A stretch of 64,000 nt of DNA from Ashinkailepas kermadecensis (GCA_034440615.1 JAOTOM010002321.1:34424-98423), one strand, 5' to 3'. Positions 1-13,480 are shown, counted from the first letter of the stretch. Made by a program: numbers and translations. Notes: a model not told the origin generated them from the sequence alone.

Positions 1-1000
1 CTGACAACCATAGCCGGTGAGTCTTGACATGCGTGCCTGGTGAGACGCGATGTCTTACTAGACGGATTCATCAGCAACGGTATGCTCGTCAGGAGTGTGG
101 TGCTGGATCACTGGCCGTCTAGCTGTCACAACTGTTCACTGTAAGACATTCCAATACACTGCCACATGTAACTTAAGTACAAAAAAAAGATGGAAACAAC
201 GTTGCACGTGCAATTTTCTTGTATTTTGTCCATTTTCCTACATGGAAGACATGTCCAATCGGGACGACTGATGGATCTTTTAATCCCAAGTATCTTTTTT
301 AACTATATATGCCCCCCATCGATATGCATGTCATGTAAATTTTGTAAAGTACCAAAGTAAAACGATAAAACGGTGTCCATGGTGTTGCGCTTCGTAATGC
401 TTCTAACCACATCTCAATAATCATAGGCGTTATGTGCGCAATATGACCAGAGCAGTCGAAGCGCCCGAAAGTCCAAATAACTAACTGAAAACTGTCAAAA
501 AATTAACTGAATTAGCTGAAAAAAAATGAGTAGAACAATTAACTGAAAAATTGTCCGTTTACCTGCATGGATCAAGCATCTGCATGTCGGTGCTGCTCCA
601 TGACATTGTTTTGTAAGATGGTGGGCTGCTGGGAACAGCAGTGTGCTCTGGAGGTCAATGTCTGACCGGATGTCCAGCAACAGCAGTTTCATCAGGAATT
701 CGACTCGTTAGTTGGTTGCCTAGCAACGGTGATGCGGTTAGCATAGAGTTGGGAAATCGACATTTGCATACCTGTGTTATCAATCTGAACCCTCTTCTGG
801 TAGCGAGGGCGGATCCCCTCCCCCGTGGTTTTTCGTCTGCTGTTCTCTATCCCTTTGTGATAGGGACGTGAAACTCGGTGACTGTTCCAAACCTGCTCCT
901 GTATAAATCGTTTGGAAGTATTAAACGCGTGACCATATCAAAGGCAGACCCAGGACCAAATAATGAGAGGCACCTCTGGCTGATGTTTGGAAAACTTAAG
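1..1000. repeat. Copy A of a duplicated block (partner 41215-43305)
   Basis: Bases 1-180 match 41220-41400 and bases 551-1000 match 42850-43300, in the same order and orientation. Copy A and copy B each have a different LINE insertion in the middle. Both blocks lie upstream of a zinc-finger gene, so they look like the left parts of one ancient duplication. No long coding frame is supported. A palindromic GTTGCCTAGCAAC motif at 715-727 is kept in copy B at 43021-43033. A TATAAAT-like string occurs at 902-908 but is lost in copy B. I cannot say whether this was a promoter, a first exon or a repeat. Confidence 0.75.
246..550 (+). mobile_element. 5'-truncated LINE 3' tail (RNase H-type family)
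   Basis: The sequence matches the 3' untranslated end of the LINE copy at 42580-42830, including the GCGCCC..AAATAACTAACT end. It is flanked by a diverged 20-bp target duplication (226-245 TTGTCCATTTTCCTACATGG and 551-570, three differences). The terminal AACT repeat has expanded and decayed (about 470-550). The short 5'-truncated form with a target duplication is typical of target-primed reverse transcription. Confidence 0.75.
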
Positions 1001-1099
1001 AGCATCCTTCCCCGACGAAGCACCACCTTTTCGTGGTGGTGGGGGGGGGGGGGCATTGCGTGCCTCAAGGATCCGACGGCCAGACCACCAGGAAGCCGG

Positions 1100-1645
1100 G
1101 GAGGGGTCAGACGAAGAGTGCCTCACTCATCCTCCCATCCAAACGCTCCCATTCCAATGCCCATCCCACTTCAACATCCATTTCCTTCACCTGGCCCTGC
1201 AACACCAACTATCCCTACTATGAGCAGGTAGGACAACTTCCCCGGTCCTGCCCTCCAGCTCAGTTTTGTCAGGGTAGTCGCGCCCCCTCGGCCTGCCCCC
1301 CGGGGTTGACGGAGTCCTCGAGGCTGAGGTCCCCCGTCGCACGGTGCTAGTTGTGACGGGGGACCAACACGCCTCTTTGGTCCTAATATCCCGGAGGGGC
1401 GGGCGGCCCCGTAGGGCCCCATACGGGCCAAGTGCCATGTCGCCTCAGGCCGAAGGTCTGTGCCCCGGCCCAGCGCCTACTGGCCTGGTCTGGCCGCCAG
1501 GGGTCAAGGGGTGGGCGGCGCTGGATCCTGGTCGGGGTGGTGAATCTCTCTCGCTCCTGGCCGGGTGAAGGCATCACCTGCCCCATATAGCTCCTCGGGC
1601 ACCTGGCGTCCTCCCGTCCGCGGGACTCAGGCGTCTCCCGGTAGC
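1100..1645 (+). mobile_element. GC-rich LINE 5' UTR fragment
   Basis: This GC-rich stretch matches the 5' UTR that lies directly before the gag start of the LINE at 59585-60290 (minus), and also 13790-14215, 15711-16410 and 50168-51285. Shared landmarks are the GTCGCGCCCCCTCGG and GGGTCAAGGGGTGGG strings. Open frames here occur on both strands and are a by-product of GC content. The fragment ends before any gag coding sequence. Confidence 0.75.
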
Positions 1646-3843
1646 AGTGTCTTAAAATTACTTCTTCAATACCTCTGCGGAGGAAAAACAAAATCACTCA
1701 AAGATAGTGAACGATGAAAAACGCGGAATAGACGCATAATGATCAAAACCTGGATTGTGCATCATAATACTAATAAAATAACCACATGGCCAGAGTGGCG
1801 CAAACATAACCATAGAAACTTGGACAAATTGTATGTTGCGTCCACTCTTCCTGAACCACATTTTTGGGGTCAGTACCTCCACATGCTTCTCATTTCGCTT
1901 CTTGCTTCCTTTATTGAGTTCATGAATGTAGCGCGGTGCTTGAAATGAAACAGGCAATTACATTGTTCGGTATTTCTTCACATTAATCTGGCCACACATG
2001 GCGGAAGGACACCTGTTCACTGCCCTGTCAAAGACCTACATTGCATGTTATACTTGGACGTGTTTGTTTCACCTGTGCATGCCGGGTGCTTGATAGCTGT
2101 GGTTTTCCTCAATGTGTATGATGGCAGACCGTGATACGTGCAAAGGTACAAAGGTAAATGAATAAGTAATTGACTGGTCCGTCCCTTCGAATAGATAAAT
2201 AACGAACACCTAGCACCTGCCATTTAAACCTGCATGTACAATGTGCATGCGGGCCTCACCCGAATGCTATGAGCTGCATGTGGGTGTATTTGATTGGTTG
2301 GTATTGTGTTACAGGTACCATCCACCTTGGCCACTGCCTCGCTAACCAGTCCTCATCATGCAAACCTGATCACGAAGCCTACATCCCTGGGTGGCTGTGC
2401 TGACTTATGCGATCCAGATACCTGTCATCATACCTGTCACGTCCTCAAATGCTGAAGCAGTGCCCGCAGAACGACTGTATCACCAGTTCAGTGCCTGTGT
2501 CTGACAGCACTTTCGAATCATCTGCCTCCATATTTTGACGTCTGGTTTTCGGCTGTAACTAGAGCGCGACTACGGCAATATTACTAATACTGACACTGCT
2601 TTTGCTTTGCTTTTTGTGATGTGTTTATTTCCTTTGTTATTTGGTATCAAGGGAGCATCATCTCTGGCGAAGGCCATGCCGCGACTGGATCAAACAGCTG
2701 GCCTTTGTAAATAAATAATACAGCACACCTCAACATTTAATATAAGAGTGAAATGAGGCATCTGAACAATCAGCACCGTCGCCACCAACGGAAGGACTAA
2801 CCAAGCCAATAACAACTTTAATTATGCATGGCTGAACTTCAAATCGATATGATCGCGAGTGTCACTGGAAATGTGGATAGTTCCTACGAATACCAGTCAA
2901 CAGCAAAACTAAAATCGTACTATCTCACGGAGATAATTATTTTGCATATTCCCTACGCGACTTGGATTCGTTGAACTGAAGCAACAGCTTTTCTTTTCTT
3001 TGTCCATCGTCCCACGTTCTTTCAACGTCAATAATATAGTACAGAGTCGGAATATAAAATATGAATTGTATTGCATCAACAACCATAACCGTTCAAGTTT
3101 GAGTCATATAATCGCTTAAAAACTATACTACCATACATTAGGGGAAGCTCGGTAAAACGCCCACCATGCAAACATACCTTCTCGCGCTCTTCTAGTATTA
3201 ATGCAAGGGCAGAAAGCGTGGGCTTGACACGCTGGAACACGCGCTTTAGCATGAATGAATGCATGTGAAAACGATTAAAATGGTCTGCTTGAAGGGCAAC
3301 ACGCTCATGTACAAGATACTGATGACAGTGTTCTTGTTCTATATATATGTATATATATGCATATGCAGATAGTTGTCTCATAGCAAAATGCGAATTCGAA
3401 AGCATTTTTTCCCACTAGCATTTCAGCGACCTAACTTCCTTGCTCATGTGAGCAACTCGCTGTACCGATGTGCACACATCGGTAATATCGTGAAACAGAT
3501 CATGAACAGATGAACAGACCAGACATATCGTGAAATAATGGATACCGCTCTCCCTCTCCTCCATCTCATGGACATCGCACATACAATGATAAGCATGTCA
3601 TGACATAGTGTAACACACTTATTCCTGTCTCTTACTCGCGGGGCTCTTTTCATGTTTAAAAAAACAACATAAATTTCAGGCCCCTCCGTACTCGGTTCAG
3701 TTTCTTTTACTACCAGAGACTGTGTCAGTCACGGTACGCTTTAGTGCTGGGCGGTGATGTCTGAGCCATCTGTCAGTGACGTCGGCCGCAGGAAAAAATA
3801 TCAAAGGCACCTTATTATCGATGATGAACCTTTTTGCCCCATC
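1646..3843. other. Non-coding stretch, no gene seen
   Basis: Only short frames without recognisable domains occur. AT content is higher than in the flanking GC-rich fragment. A short TATATATG run lies near 3343-3362. Nothing further is supported. Confidence 0.5.
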
Positions 3844-3858
3844 TTTGTTTCCTCTTCT

Positions 3859-3905
3859 TATGACCATAGTTGTCGACGCGCCCTAAAGCCCAAATAACTA
3901 ACTAA
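3859..3905 (+). mobile_element. 47-bp LINE tail with target duplication
   Basis: The insert carries the GCGCCCTAAAGCCCAAATAACTAACTAA-type end of the RNase H-type LINE family. It is flanked by a perfect 15-bp duplication TTTGTTTCCTCTTCT (3844-3858 and 3906-3920). It is a very short 5'-truncated insertion. Confidence 0.8.
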
Positions 3906-3958
3906 TTTGTTTCCTCTTCTGTTTCATCGAATTTTCCCTCCAACCGTCCCACACTTAC

Positions 3959-4157
3959 CTACTTTGCAGTTTTTCCCACCCGCTCTGTATCGGACTGGCT
4001 TCGAGATATGATTAGGCATATCTCTGCCACCTCCACCATATCAGGGATGTCCCTGTGCAGACCAGTCTGCACGTCCTGGAAAGTGCGCAGGACGTTCTCG
4101 GAACACCAACTTTTGACACAGCTGGACTGGTCAGTTGGCAGCCACTCCGCGAAGTCA
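3959..4157 (-). pseudogene. Coding-like terminal exon, unknown protein
   Basis: Read on the minus strand from a CAG acceptor-like site (4160-4158), a 66-residue frame runs to a TAG stop at 3961-3959. It has normal amino-acid composition, starting SDFAEWLPTDQSS and ending RSQSDTERVGKTAK. The end, with an EICLIISRSQSDTER stretch, is faintly like the C-terminal dimerisation segment of hAT-type transposase relatives; that is inference only. A 1.1 kb TC microsatellite separates it from the coding-like frame at 5266-5469 on the same strand, so the two may be consecutive exons with the microsatellite in the intron. The upstream donor cannot be identified because the junction is lost in the repeat. 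It could be a live gene fragment or a remnant. Confidence 0.4.
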
Positions 4158-4159
4158 CT

Positions 4160-5265
<1,106 letters not shown>

Positions 5266-5469
5266 TTTGAAGGCGCGGTACTGGGAGACGAGGCACACAC
5301 ATTTGGTCCCTGAGCAGCTGTCGCTGCACGGACGGCCTGACAGCTTCACACTCCCCAGACTCAGCCGTTCGGCCAGGTCTGAGAACGTTTCCTCACCAGA
5401 GTCGGAGCCTGCACTAGTTGAGGCGATCCTGTCCATGTCCATGTTGGTTAGCAGGATGTGCTCCGAGGA
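5266..5469 (-). pseudogene. Coding-like internal exon, unknown protein
   Basis: On the minus strand a TTTCAG acceptor (5472-5470 is its CAG) is followed by an open frame of 68 codons up to the edge of the TC array. It includes MDMDRIASTSAGSDSGEE and a cysteine-rich part (CSDSCSGTKCVC). Composition is normal and acidic at the start, unlike the neighbouring repeat frames. No donor is visible because the frame runs into GAGAGA repeat. Read with 3959-4157 it may be part of one spliced gene on the minus strand. I do not recognise the family. Confidence 0.4.
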
Positions 5470-5658
5470 CTGAAATATTTTCCATTGGGGGGGGAGAGAT
5501 CTGGGTGCTCAGATCATGAAGAGATGGCAGGTAATGCCCACCGGCTTCAAAGATGGGGGTGGGGGGGGGGGAAACTTCCCTGTTCCTATGCCATTGGCCC
5601 CTGTGGCTCATAGTTGCATTATCTTTCATATTTCTTCTGCTACCCCTTTTATTTATTT

Positions 5659-5761
5659 CACCTGTCGCTACTCTTCGCCCGCGACCAATCGGCGTGAGAG
5701 ATTGGCGACGCTACATGACTCAACGGGCGACGTGTCGTAAAACCAATAACCAACCAACCAA
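5659..5761 (+). mobile_element. 5'-truncated tRNA-derived SINE (family S1)
   Basis: The body CACCTGTCGCTACTCTTCGC... and the AACC-repeat tail match the full copies at 42336-42496 and 48400-48556, but the tRNA head is missing. A perfect 15-bp target duplication CCCTTTTATTTATTT flanks it (5644-5658 and 5762-5776). Confidence 0.9.
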
Positions 5762-5776
5762 CCCTTTTATTTATTT

Positions 5777-6470
5777 CTTGATAGTTATGGAGCATTTGTA
5801 AATTCATAGTTTCTTTTATACTTGTCCTCATGGCAATATAATGCCTCTAATGTAATGCCTATAATATAATGCCAATATAATGTCCTCATGCCAATTGTTA
5901 CCTGTGACGAAGGAAAAAGCCAGTGAGCTATCGACAAATGGCGATTGAAAAACACCATAATTTTCACTTAAATCTGCACATGTCGAGTATTTTGTGTGCT
6001 CAAAACAGAAAGTGAACTTGAGAAAATTAGATTCTTATGCACTTATAGTACTACCTCGCCATATCATCAAGGAATTAGTCTCCATTTGCAGCATACTTTC
6101 TAAGCATCTACATGTCAGGAGCTCGTGCATTGTAAAAAATATGGCACGTAAGGAAGAGGGTCGAAATATTTTTGTCCTAATTTTAACACACTAAAATGAA
6201 CGGAGAGTTGGAAAATCCCAATTGTTGTACGATATATTCGTAGCACTTCCGTATATCAAGCCCCGCTTTTACCTCGATTTTTCATCCTTCACACTGGCCG
6301 AAAAAGCCCACGGATGAACATAAAGTCATAAAGTATTAAGGCTTAATAGCCACAGGGGCCCATCTGGGTTAAGCCTATCTAGAAAGGTACTAGAAATGTA
6401 CATACTCCCACCCCAATCAATCCCTTATCCCAAGTTCCTAGGAAGCTATATATCCCCGCCTATCTAGCAC
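5777..6470. other. AT-rich non-coding stretch
   Basis: Short local repeats of TAATGCC-type strings occur near 5830-5890. No coding frame or element end is supported. Confidence 0.4.
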
Positions 6471-6472
6471 CA

Positions 6473-6850
6473 CTCACTTGCTACCGCATAACACCCTGAA
6501 CAATCACAAGCTCCTCCCATCACACCCATCGTGCCACCATAGACAATCTCATCAGCATCACATCCCGAAGGAAGGTGCCGAATCCACTGCTAGGCACACC
6601 CCACAAAAATGTCTAAAGCGTTCAGACTTAATAAGAGACTCACTTGCTATTGCATAATACACTCAACAATTACAAACTCCTCCCATCATACCCATTGTGC
6701 TGCCATAGACAATCTCATCAGTATCACATCCCGAAGGAAGGTGCTGAATTCACTGCTAGGTACACTCTATATAAAGTTATAAAGCGTTTAGACTTAATAA
6801 GAGACTCACTTGCTATTGCATAACACACTCAACAATTACAAACTCCTCCC
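6473..6850. repeat. 166-bp tandem repeat, 2.3 copies
   Basis: Units start at 6473, 6639 and 6805 with the shared string CTCACTTGCTA; the period is exactly 166 in both steps. The last unit is cut off where the CR1-like LINE 3' end begins (minus strand, 6852). The array could be a satellite into which the LINE inserted, or part of a longer 3' UTR. Confidence 0.85.
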
Positions 6851-6851
6851 T

Positions 6852-9045
6852 GTCGATCAACCCTCCCTGGAATACAGAAAAACAAGCCCCTTATTCTTAT
6901 AATGATTGTCTATACCGTTTTGAAAGATGTTCAGTGTGTTGCTACTGACAATGGTTCCTGGCAGCTGGTTCCAGTGTTCTACTACCCTGTTGGTGAAGAA
7001 AGACTGTCTTAACCTTGTCCTGCTGTGATTAACTTTAATTTTGAATTGATGACCTCTAATTGCATCATTTCTGTTAAATTCAAACATTTCCCTGAGATAT
7101 CCCTGTTCCTGATCATGCACAAATTTAAAAACCTCGATGAGGTCTCCTCTTAGCCTTCTATATCTAAGTGAAAACATATTCAATTTCTTCAATCTTTCCT
7201 CATATGCCAGGTTGCCTATACCATTAACTATTTTTGTTGCCCTCTTTTGTACTCTCTCTCTAAAAGCCAACAATCTTTCTCCTAACTAGGGGCCCAAGCT
7301 TGGACACACTATTCCAAATGTGGCCTGACATATGCACAGTACAGCTTCCTGATGACCTCCTCACTTTTGTATGACACATTCCTCTGTATTGCCGCACGCA
7401 TTCTTAGTGCCTTCTTCCTGGCTTCTTTGGTCTGTTCTGATGCCCCAAATTTTGTGTTCAAAATAACACCGAAGTCCTTCTCCTGCTCAGTCACAAATAG
7501 TACTTGGCCACCCATCAAGTATGGAGCCTTCATATGCTGCCTGCTTACATGCATGACTTTGCACTTATCAAAATTAAACTTCATTTGCCATTTTTCAGAC
7601 CACTTCACTAGCTCGTCTAAGTCTTTCTGCAGCAAAACCTGCTCATTGTGCCCTGTTAATGCCCTACAGATCTTCAAATCATCCGCAAATTTCAAAACCT
7701 TACTGCTTAGGCCACATTCAATGCTATTCACGTATATAATGAACAATAGTGGCCCTAGTACCGATCCCTGGGGGACTCCACTAAGAACATTTTGCCATGA
7801 TGACTGTGTACCATTTAGCATCACTCTCTGCTGTCTATCTGAAAGGCACAACTCTATCCATTTTAGGATGCTACCTGCAATACCATGGACCTGAAGCTGC
7901 ATCATTAACCGTTTATGAGGTATCTTGTCAAAGGCCTTACTAAAGTGAAGATATGCTACATCAACCTGATTTCCCTGATCAAATTGTTCTGTAGCAAAAT
8001 TCAAAAAGTCCAAGAGATTTGTGAGATACGATCGCCCTTTTCTAAACCCATGTTGAGTATCTTGAATCGATCTGTTTCCTTCCAGAAAACTTACTGTTCT
8101 ATCCTTGATAATTGATTCGAGTACCTTGCAGACTAGGGATGTGAGGCTTACTGGCCTATAGTTTTCAACTTTCCCTCTTTCTCCTTTCTTGAAAATAGGA
8201 ACTCCATTTGCCCTTTTCCAATCTGTTGGAATTTCATTTTGTGAAACTGATCTATAAAATATTATACTAAGTGGAATTGCCACTTCCTTTTCAGCTTCCC
8301 GCAATACCCTAGCATACATTCCATCAGGTCCTGCTGCCTTGTTCGGCTTTATTTTTCTGATATAATTGAAACCAATATCACTATCAATGAAATCAACATC
8401 GTGTATCTAATCACCTGTCACTGAACTGTGGTTCACGGTTGGCAGATTAGTCACATCCTCCACTGTAAACACTGATTTAAACTGCTTGCTCAGCTCCTCA
8501 ACCATCTCACCATCCTCACTCAATATAGTCCCATTTACTTCCAGTGGACCAATTGTGCTTGAAACTTTACTTAGCTTGTAGAATCTAAAAGACTTTTTAC
8601 TGTCCCCATTACCGTTCCTAGCCAAATCCAATTATTTTGCTCGCTTTGCTGCTCTGATTTTCTGCTTCACAGAATCTCTAGATTTTTGATACGACCTTAG
8701 ATTTATGATATTTGAAGCTTCCTTAAATACTCTAAATGCATCTTTCTTAGCCTTAATTGCTTTAATCAAATCTGGTGTAAGCCATGCCGGCTTTCCTACC
8801 CTTCTTTTGCGCCTTTGCTTTTGGGGGACATGTCTAATCTGAATTTCCCCCAAGTAAGATTTGAACTTTTCCCACATTTCACAGCCATTTAAATCAAAGA
8901 ATTCTTCTTCCCATGTTATGACACTCACAGCCTCTCCATGCAGTCAAAGTCTGCCCTGTTAAAATTTGGAATCTTCCAAATTATCCTTGATTGCCCCTGC
9001 TACCTGTGCCTTGAATCTCACTATGTTATGGTCACTTGTTAATGT
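6852..9045 (-). mobile_element. 5'-truncated CR1-like LINE, minus strand
   Basis: This minus-strand element is homologous to the plus-strand copy at 20716-24060. It begins (5' side, about 9045) inside the linker after the endonuclease domain, at the string GTGACCATAACATAGTGAG, and runs through the RT to the shared 3' end GGAGGGTTGATCGACAG. 5' truncation is the usual outcome of LINE insertion. The coding parts lie in several frames (8928-8632, 8631-8407, 8319-7309, 7273-6857). Confidence 0.92.
6857..8928 (-). pseudogene. CR1-like ORF2 remnant: reverse transcriptase
   Basis: This is the C-terminal part of a non-LTR reverse transcriptase, which copies its own RNA at a nicked target. In order it shows the linker, then the RT with VPIFKKGERGKVENYRPVS, GFRKGRS, FSKAFDKIPHKRL, GVPQGSVLGPLLF and the catalytic FADD box, then the thumb and a conserved C-terminal block (YEERLKKLNMFSLRYRRLRG). 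The catalytic box is intact here, whereas the plus copy has FVDD. A TAG at 8406 and frame changes near 8631, 8320 and 7290 break it, and the endonuclease is absent, so it is inactive. The family assignment rests on the C-terminal block and RT motifs, which are typical of the CR1/L2 group. Confidence 0.9.
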
Positions 9046-9880
9046 CACTTGTTAATGTTAATGTCAACAGTGCTATGGTCACTGTTATGGTCACTATGTT
9101 AATGGATGAATTATAACATATGAATAATTCCTTGTACCGCACGCGGCAGAGCATTACTGTCCTTTTATAATGTGTAGAAAATGATGAGACGTTCAAATAT
9201 TTGCTTTGATCTTCGATTTCTCCATACTCACCAGTATGCATCCACACATTCACCTGCATTTTCTTGGGTTTTTTATCCTTCTGGAATGTGCCAGCCTAAG
9301 GATGAAATGTTTCATCCCATGTTCTTGATAAATAATGTTTGTTAGTATTTGCAGTATTTGTGAAATGTATTCATGTACGGTTAAAATAAATGAAGACACA
9401 AATCTAACATTATCTCTCCATTTACATCGGAAGATAATCTTATGTTAATATCGGAACATTTCATCAATTCTGTTTTTATTCACAATGCATGCCTACAATT
9501 ATGACGCACATAAGACTTCCAAAAACAAAGCTGAGCCCTTGTAAGTCGTGCCATAGGATCGAGGTTTGGGCATTTCTGTATTTATTAATGAATATTTTTA
9601 TACCTGCATTTGTTGCCTGTGTTCAGTGCTGAGGTACTACCCAGTCATGAGGTTTAACGCTGTTAAGCGGCTCAGCTCAGGAATGGATTCAGCCAGCCCG
9701 TTTTCAGTCGGCTTGTAAATAAATCGCTGATGAAAAAAATACCTGATTTGTATGGCTTTGGATGCAAGCTCGAGTTTAAAGCAATGCTTTTTTCTTCAAA
9801 TAAAATGTTCTCTGTTTTTCTGAAGGACATGAATAAAGTATATGCTTAGTTCAAATCAGGCTATCTAGGTTTGATGTTTT
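9046..9880. other. AT-rich non-coding stretch
   Basis: TCACTTGTTAATGT and GTCACTATGTTAATG strings repeat at 9030-9110, directly at the truncation point of the CR1-like LINE. No gene is supported. Confidence 0.4.
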
Positions 9881-10768
9881 TCCCAGATTTTGGTTGCCTC
9901 CTGACTTCGCCATTGCAAACATTCACATGTATACATCCACAGATGTTGACTAGGCCAGTATAATTTATTTAGATATTTAGTTTTGAAACCGGCCCAATGG
10001 ATTCTGACATCTTAAAGGGCGAAGTTCACCTTCTACAGGTTCAGGCCCAACAGAGCTCTACTGTAATAATGGTCACTGGCACACTAATCTAGCTGCCTAT
10101 TTTTTACCTGCTTTTGCAGTACCATAGCGATTGCACTGCGAAGAAATGTGATTTAAGATACTCACGTCCCCATGCGCTCATATATTTGGTTCCACCGTTA
10201 TGCGATCGTGGTGCATTCATTTTGTCCTTGTATTGACTTGTTATATGGAATCTTACACTCCGAGCCTGGAATTATAATGGCAGACCAATTATTTTGCTCA
10301 GAGCCGTGGTACTCCCAGGCTGGTTGTCGAGCAATTCCGGTGGCTGTGATGTTTGTGCTCACGGTACAACCGACGCCCGTGTAGGCTCAACGGGCGGTAC
10401 GGGTGCTGCGTCTGACATACCGCCTCATCCTTCCCGTGAGTTTACTTGAGCGGCGAACACACTGCCTCGTGGTGCCGGTACTGAAATGGTGTGACAAACT
10501 GTTCAGCTAATTGGGGTCCGTGTACCACATTATGCGGCATATCAATGCTATTCCTAATTAACTACAATTATTCATGTACTTAGCATACCATCTGAAACAA
10601 TAGAAGACGGTGATCTTATTGAGGACCAGTCACGTCGACACTTTGTGAAGTCATAGTATTTGCTAATGCAGTGTAAGTAATGTCATGTAAGCCGTGCTGC
10701 TCCAACTCCAGACTTCCTGTGCCCTGTCGAAGGGTAGCATGATTATTAATCGCTGTCTTGGGTTTCAG
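9880..10768 (+). repeat. Conserved upstream flank of zinc-finger copy 1
   Basis: The stretch is homologous to 44350-45231 upstream of zinc-finger copy 2 (for example CTTAAAGGGCGAAGTTC and CATGCGCTCATATATTTG occur in both). It ends in a splice acceptor, GGGTTTCAG, at 10760-10768 and is therefore probably intron or 5' gene sequence. An upstream exon was not identified. Confidence 0.75.
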
Positions 10769-13161
10769 GTGCCACTGCGTTTCGTTCCAACTGTGGGAAG
10801 GGTGTTCTATTTCACCAGACGACCTCTGGAATTGCATCGCAGTGCAGTGTTAACAGCGCCAACGACAGCAGCACCAGCCAGTGGTCTGTGCACACCACCG
10901 ACACTTCTCGACGACAACCCTCGACTCAGCTGGCAGCGAGTTCGTATGACTGTGCCGTGTGTGGCAAGGTGTTCAAGAGTCGTGGATGGCTTCTTCAACA
11001 CCGCAGAGTGCACGCGGGTACGAAAGCGTACAGTGGCGGTAGTCGGGGCAGACATTCAAACCAAATCGCCAGAGCGTTTCTTCAGGCGTCGACCTTGGAT
11101 AAGCACAGACGAATCCGCACCTGGGAGAGACCTTACAGGTGCGATCTATGCGGCAGGACGTTTACTGCCAGGAGGGGTTTGGCTATACATATGAGAACCC
11201 ACACCGGGGAGCGACCATGCACGTGTAGAATGTGCTCCAGAGCGTTTACGGGATCGAAGAGTTTGGATCAACACATGAGAGCCCACACCGGAGAGAGACC
11301 TCACCGGTGTGAAGTCTGCGGCAGGGCATTTTCTGTCGAGTGGAATTTACTTAAACACATGAAAGTACATGCAGGAGAGACACACTACACATGTGAGACT
11401 TGTGACAGAACGTTTACTGCCAAAGCCAGTTTAGTTCGTCACAAGAAAATCCACACCGGAGAGCAACCTTACACATGTGAGGCATGTGACAGGTTGTTTA
11501 CTGATAACACCAGCTTAGTTAGTCACATGAGAACCCACACTGTAGACCGACCTTACACATGCCAGGAACGTGACAGGTCGTTTACTGTTAATACCAACTT
11601 AGTTAGTCACATGAGAACGCACACTGGAGAGCGACCTTACACATGTGAGACATGTGACAGGTCGTTTACTGTTAAGACCAGCTTAGTTAGTCACATGAGA
11701 ACCCACACTGGAGAGCGACCGTACACATGTGACACATGTAACAGAACGTTTACTGACAAGAACAGCTTGGTTAGTCACATGAGAACGCACACCGGAGAGC
11801 GACCTTACACATGTGAGACATGTCACAGGTCGTTTACTGTCAAAGCATACTTAGTTAAACACATGCGAACGCACACCGAAGAGCGACCTTACACATGTGA
11901 GACATGTGACAGGTCGTTTACTGTCAAAGCATATTTAGTTAAACACATGCGATTCCATACTGGAGAGCGACCTTACACATGTGAGACATGTGACAGGTCG
12001 TTTACTATTAAGACCCGCTTAGTTAGTCACATGAGAACCCACACCGGGGAGCGCCCTTACAAATGTGAGACATGTGACGGGTCGTTTGTTGAAAAATCAT
12101 ACTTAGTTAGACACATGACAACCCACACTGGAGAGCGACCTTACACATGTGAGACATGTGACAAATCGTTTACTTTCCAGGGTAACTTGGTTAAGCACAT
12201 CAGAACCCACACCGGAGAGCGACCGTACACATGTGAGACATGTGACAGGTCGTTTACTGTTAAGGCCAGCTTAGTTGTTCACATGAGAACCCACACCGGG
12301 AAGCGACCGTACAAATGTGATGCATGTGACAGGTCGTTTTGTGAAAAATCAACCTTAATTAGACACTTCAGAACCCACACTGGAGAGCGCCCTTACACAT
12401 GTGAGACATGTGACAGGTCGTTTGCTGATAGTACCAGCTTAGTTATTCACATGAGAACGCACACCGGAGAGCGACCTTACACATGTGAGACATGTGACAA
12501 ATCGTTTACTTTCAAGGGTAACTTGTTTAAGCACATCAGAACCCACACTGGAGAGCGACCGTACACATGTGAGACATGTAATAGAACGTTTACTGACACG
12601 AACGGCTTGGTTAGTCACATGAGAACGCACACCGGAGAGCGACCTTACACATGTGAGACATGTAACAAGTCGTTTACTGTCAAGTCCAGGTTAATTAGTC
12701 ACATGCGAACGCACATCGAAGAGCGACCTTACACATGTGAGACATGTGACAGGTCGTTTACTGTCAAAACATACTTAGTTGGCCACATGCGAACCCATAC
12801 TGGAGAGCGACCTTACACATGTAAGACATGTCACAGGTCGTTTTCTGTTAAGGCCAACTTAGTTGTTCACATGAGAACCCACACCGGAGAGCGTCCGTAC
12901 AAATGTGAGACATGTGACAGGTCGTTTGTTATCAAAGCACACTTAGTCAGGCATATGAAAACCCACACAGGAGCGCGACCTCACAGGTGCGACACGTGCG
13001 GCAGAACGTTTAGAGTTGAGGCCACGTTGGCTCGTCACATGATAACACACACCAGAGGTGAGCCGTACAGCTGTGAGACTTGTGGAAGCACGTTTACTAC
13101 GAAATGGAATTTGGATCACCACATGCGGATCCACTCGGGAGGGGAGACCTCACCGGAGTGA
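10769..13161 (+). CDS. C2H2 zinc-finger protein, copy 1 (last exon)
   Basis: A large terminal exon encodes a probable nuclear DNA-binding protein. The exon begins after the TTTCAG acceptor ending at 10768 (phase-1 intron; its first codon is completed by GT). The frame is open from there to the TGA at 13159-13161, about 797 residues. About 40 residues without fingers are followed by 26 C2H2 units, mostly CX2CX12HX3H joined by TGERPY linkers. Unit 2 (SNQIARAFLQ...) has lost both cysteines, and unit 8 (CQERDRSF) has lost the second. Position -1 of the recognition helix is mostly Val/Ala/Ile, and positions 3 and 6 vary. Neighbouring units are nearly identical, showing internal tandem expansion. 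Copy 2 at 45232 is its paralogue. The upstream exon with the start codon is not in evidence. No KRAB, BTB or ZAD domain is visible in this exon. Confidence 0.88.
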
Positions 13162-13480
13162 CATATGAGGATGGGCGTTTCCTGAGACGGCTACTTTGGT
13201 TAGATACATGAAAGCCCACACTGATGGGCTGACCCTCATGTAAGGTGCACGATATTTGCCGACAAGGGTGAACGGTTCGGCACATGAAAGCTGACACTAG
13301 AGGGTGTGCTGACGTGTATAGCGGGGGAACTCGCACAACACCTAACATCGACTGTGGACATGTGAGTGTTGTCGAAGTATATTGTAGAAAATCGAGCATG
13401 GTTATCCATAGAGTTGCGAAGTCTTGATGAGTGGATTGAGCTGGATGTCACCATCGTTTATACTGTTGAAATAAAGGTTG
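13162..13480 (+). promoter_or_regulatory. 3' UTR and poly(A) signal of zinc-finger copy 1
   Basis: The stretch after the stop is homologous to the region after copy 2 and contains AATAAA at 13470-13475, kept in copy 2 at 49897-49902. Open frames on the minus strand here are shadows. Confidence 0.7.

Noticed and set aside
878..1697. Overlapping frames on both strands in GC-rich DNA (also 13.9-14.3, 15.7-16.4, 50.2-51.3 and 59.5-60.3 kb)
   Set aside because: These are copies of the LINE 5' UTR; frames are not conserved between copies.
10169..10384. Upstream 70-codon frame as the first exon of the zinc-finger gene
   Set aside because: The homologous stretch before copy 2 does not keep the frame, and no donor was seen in phase with the acceptor at 10768.
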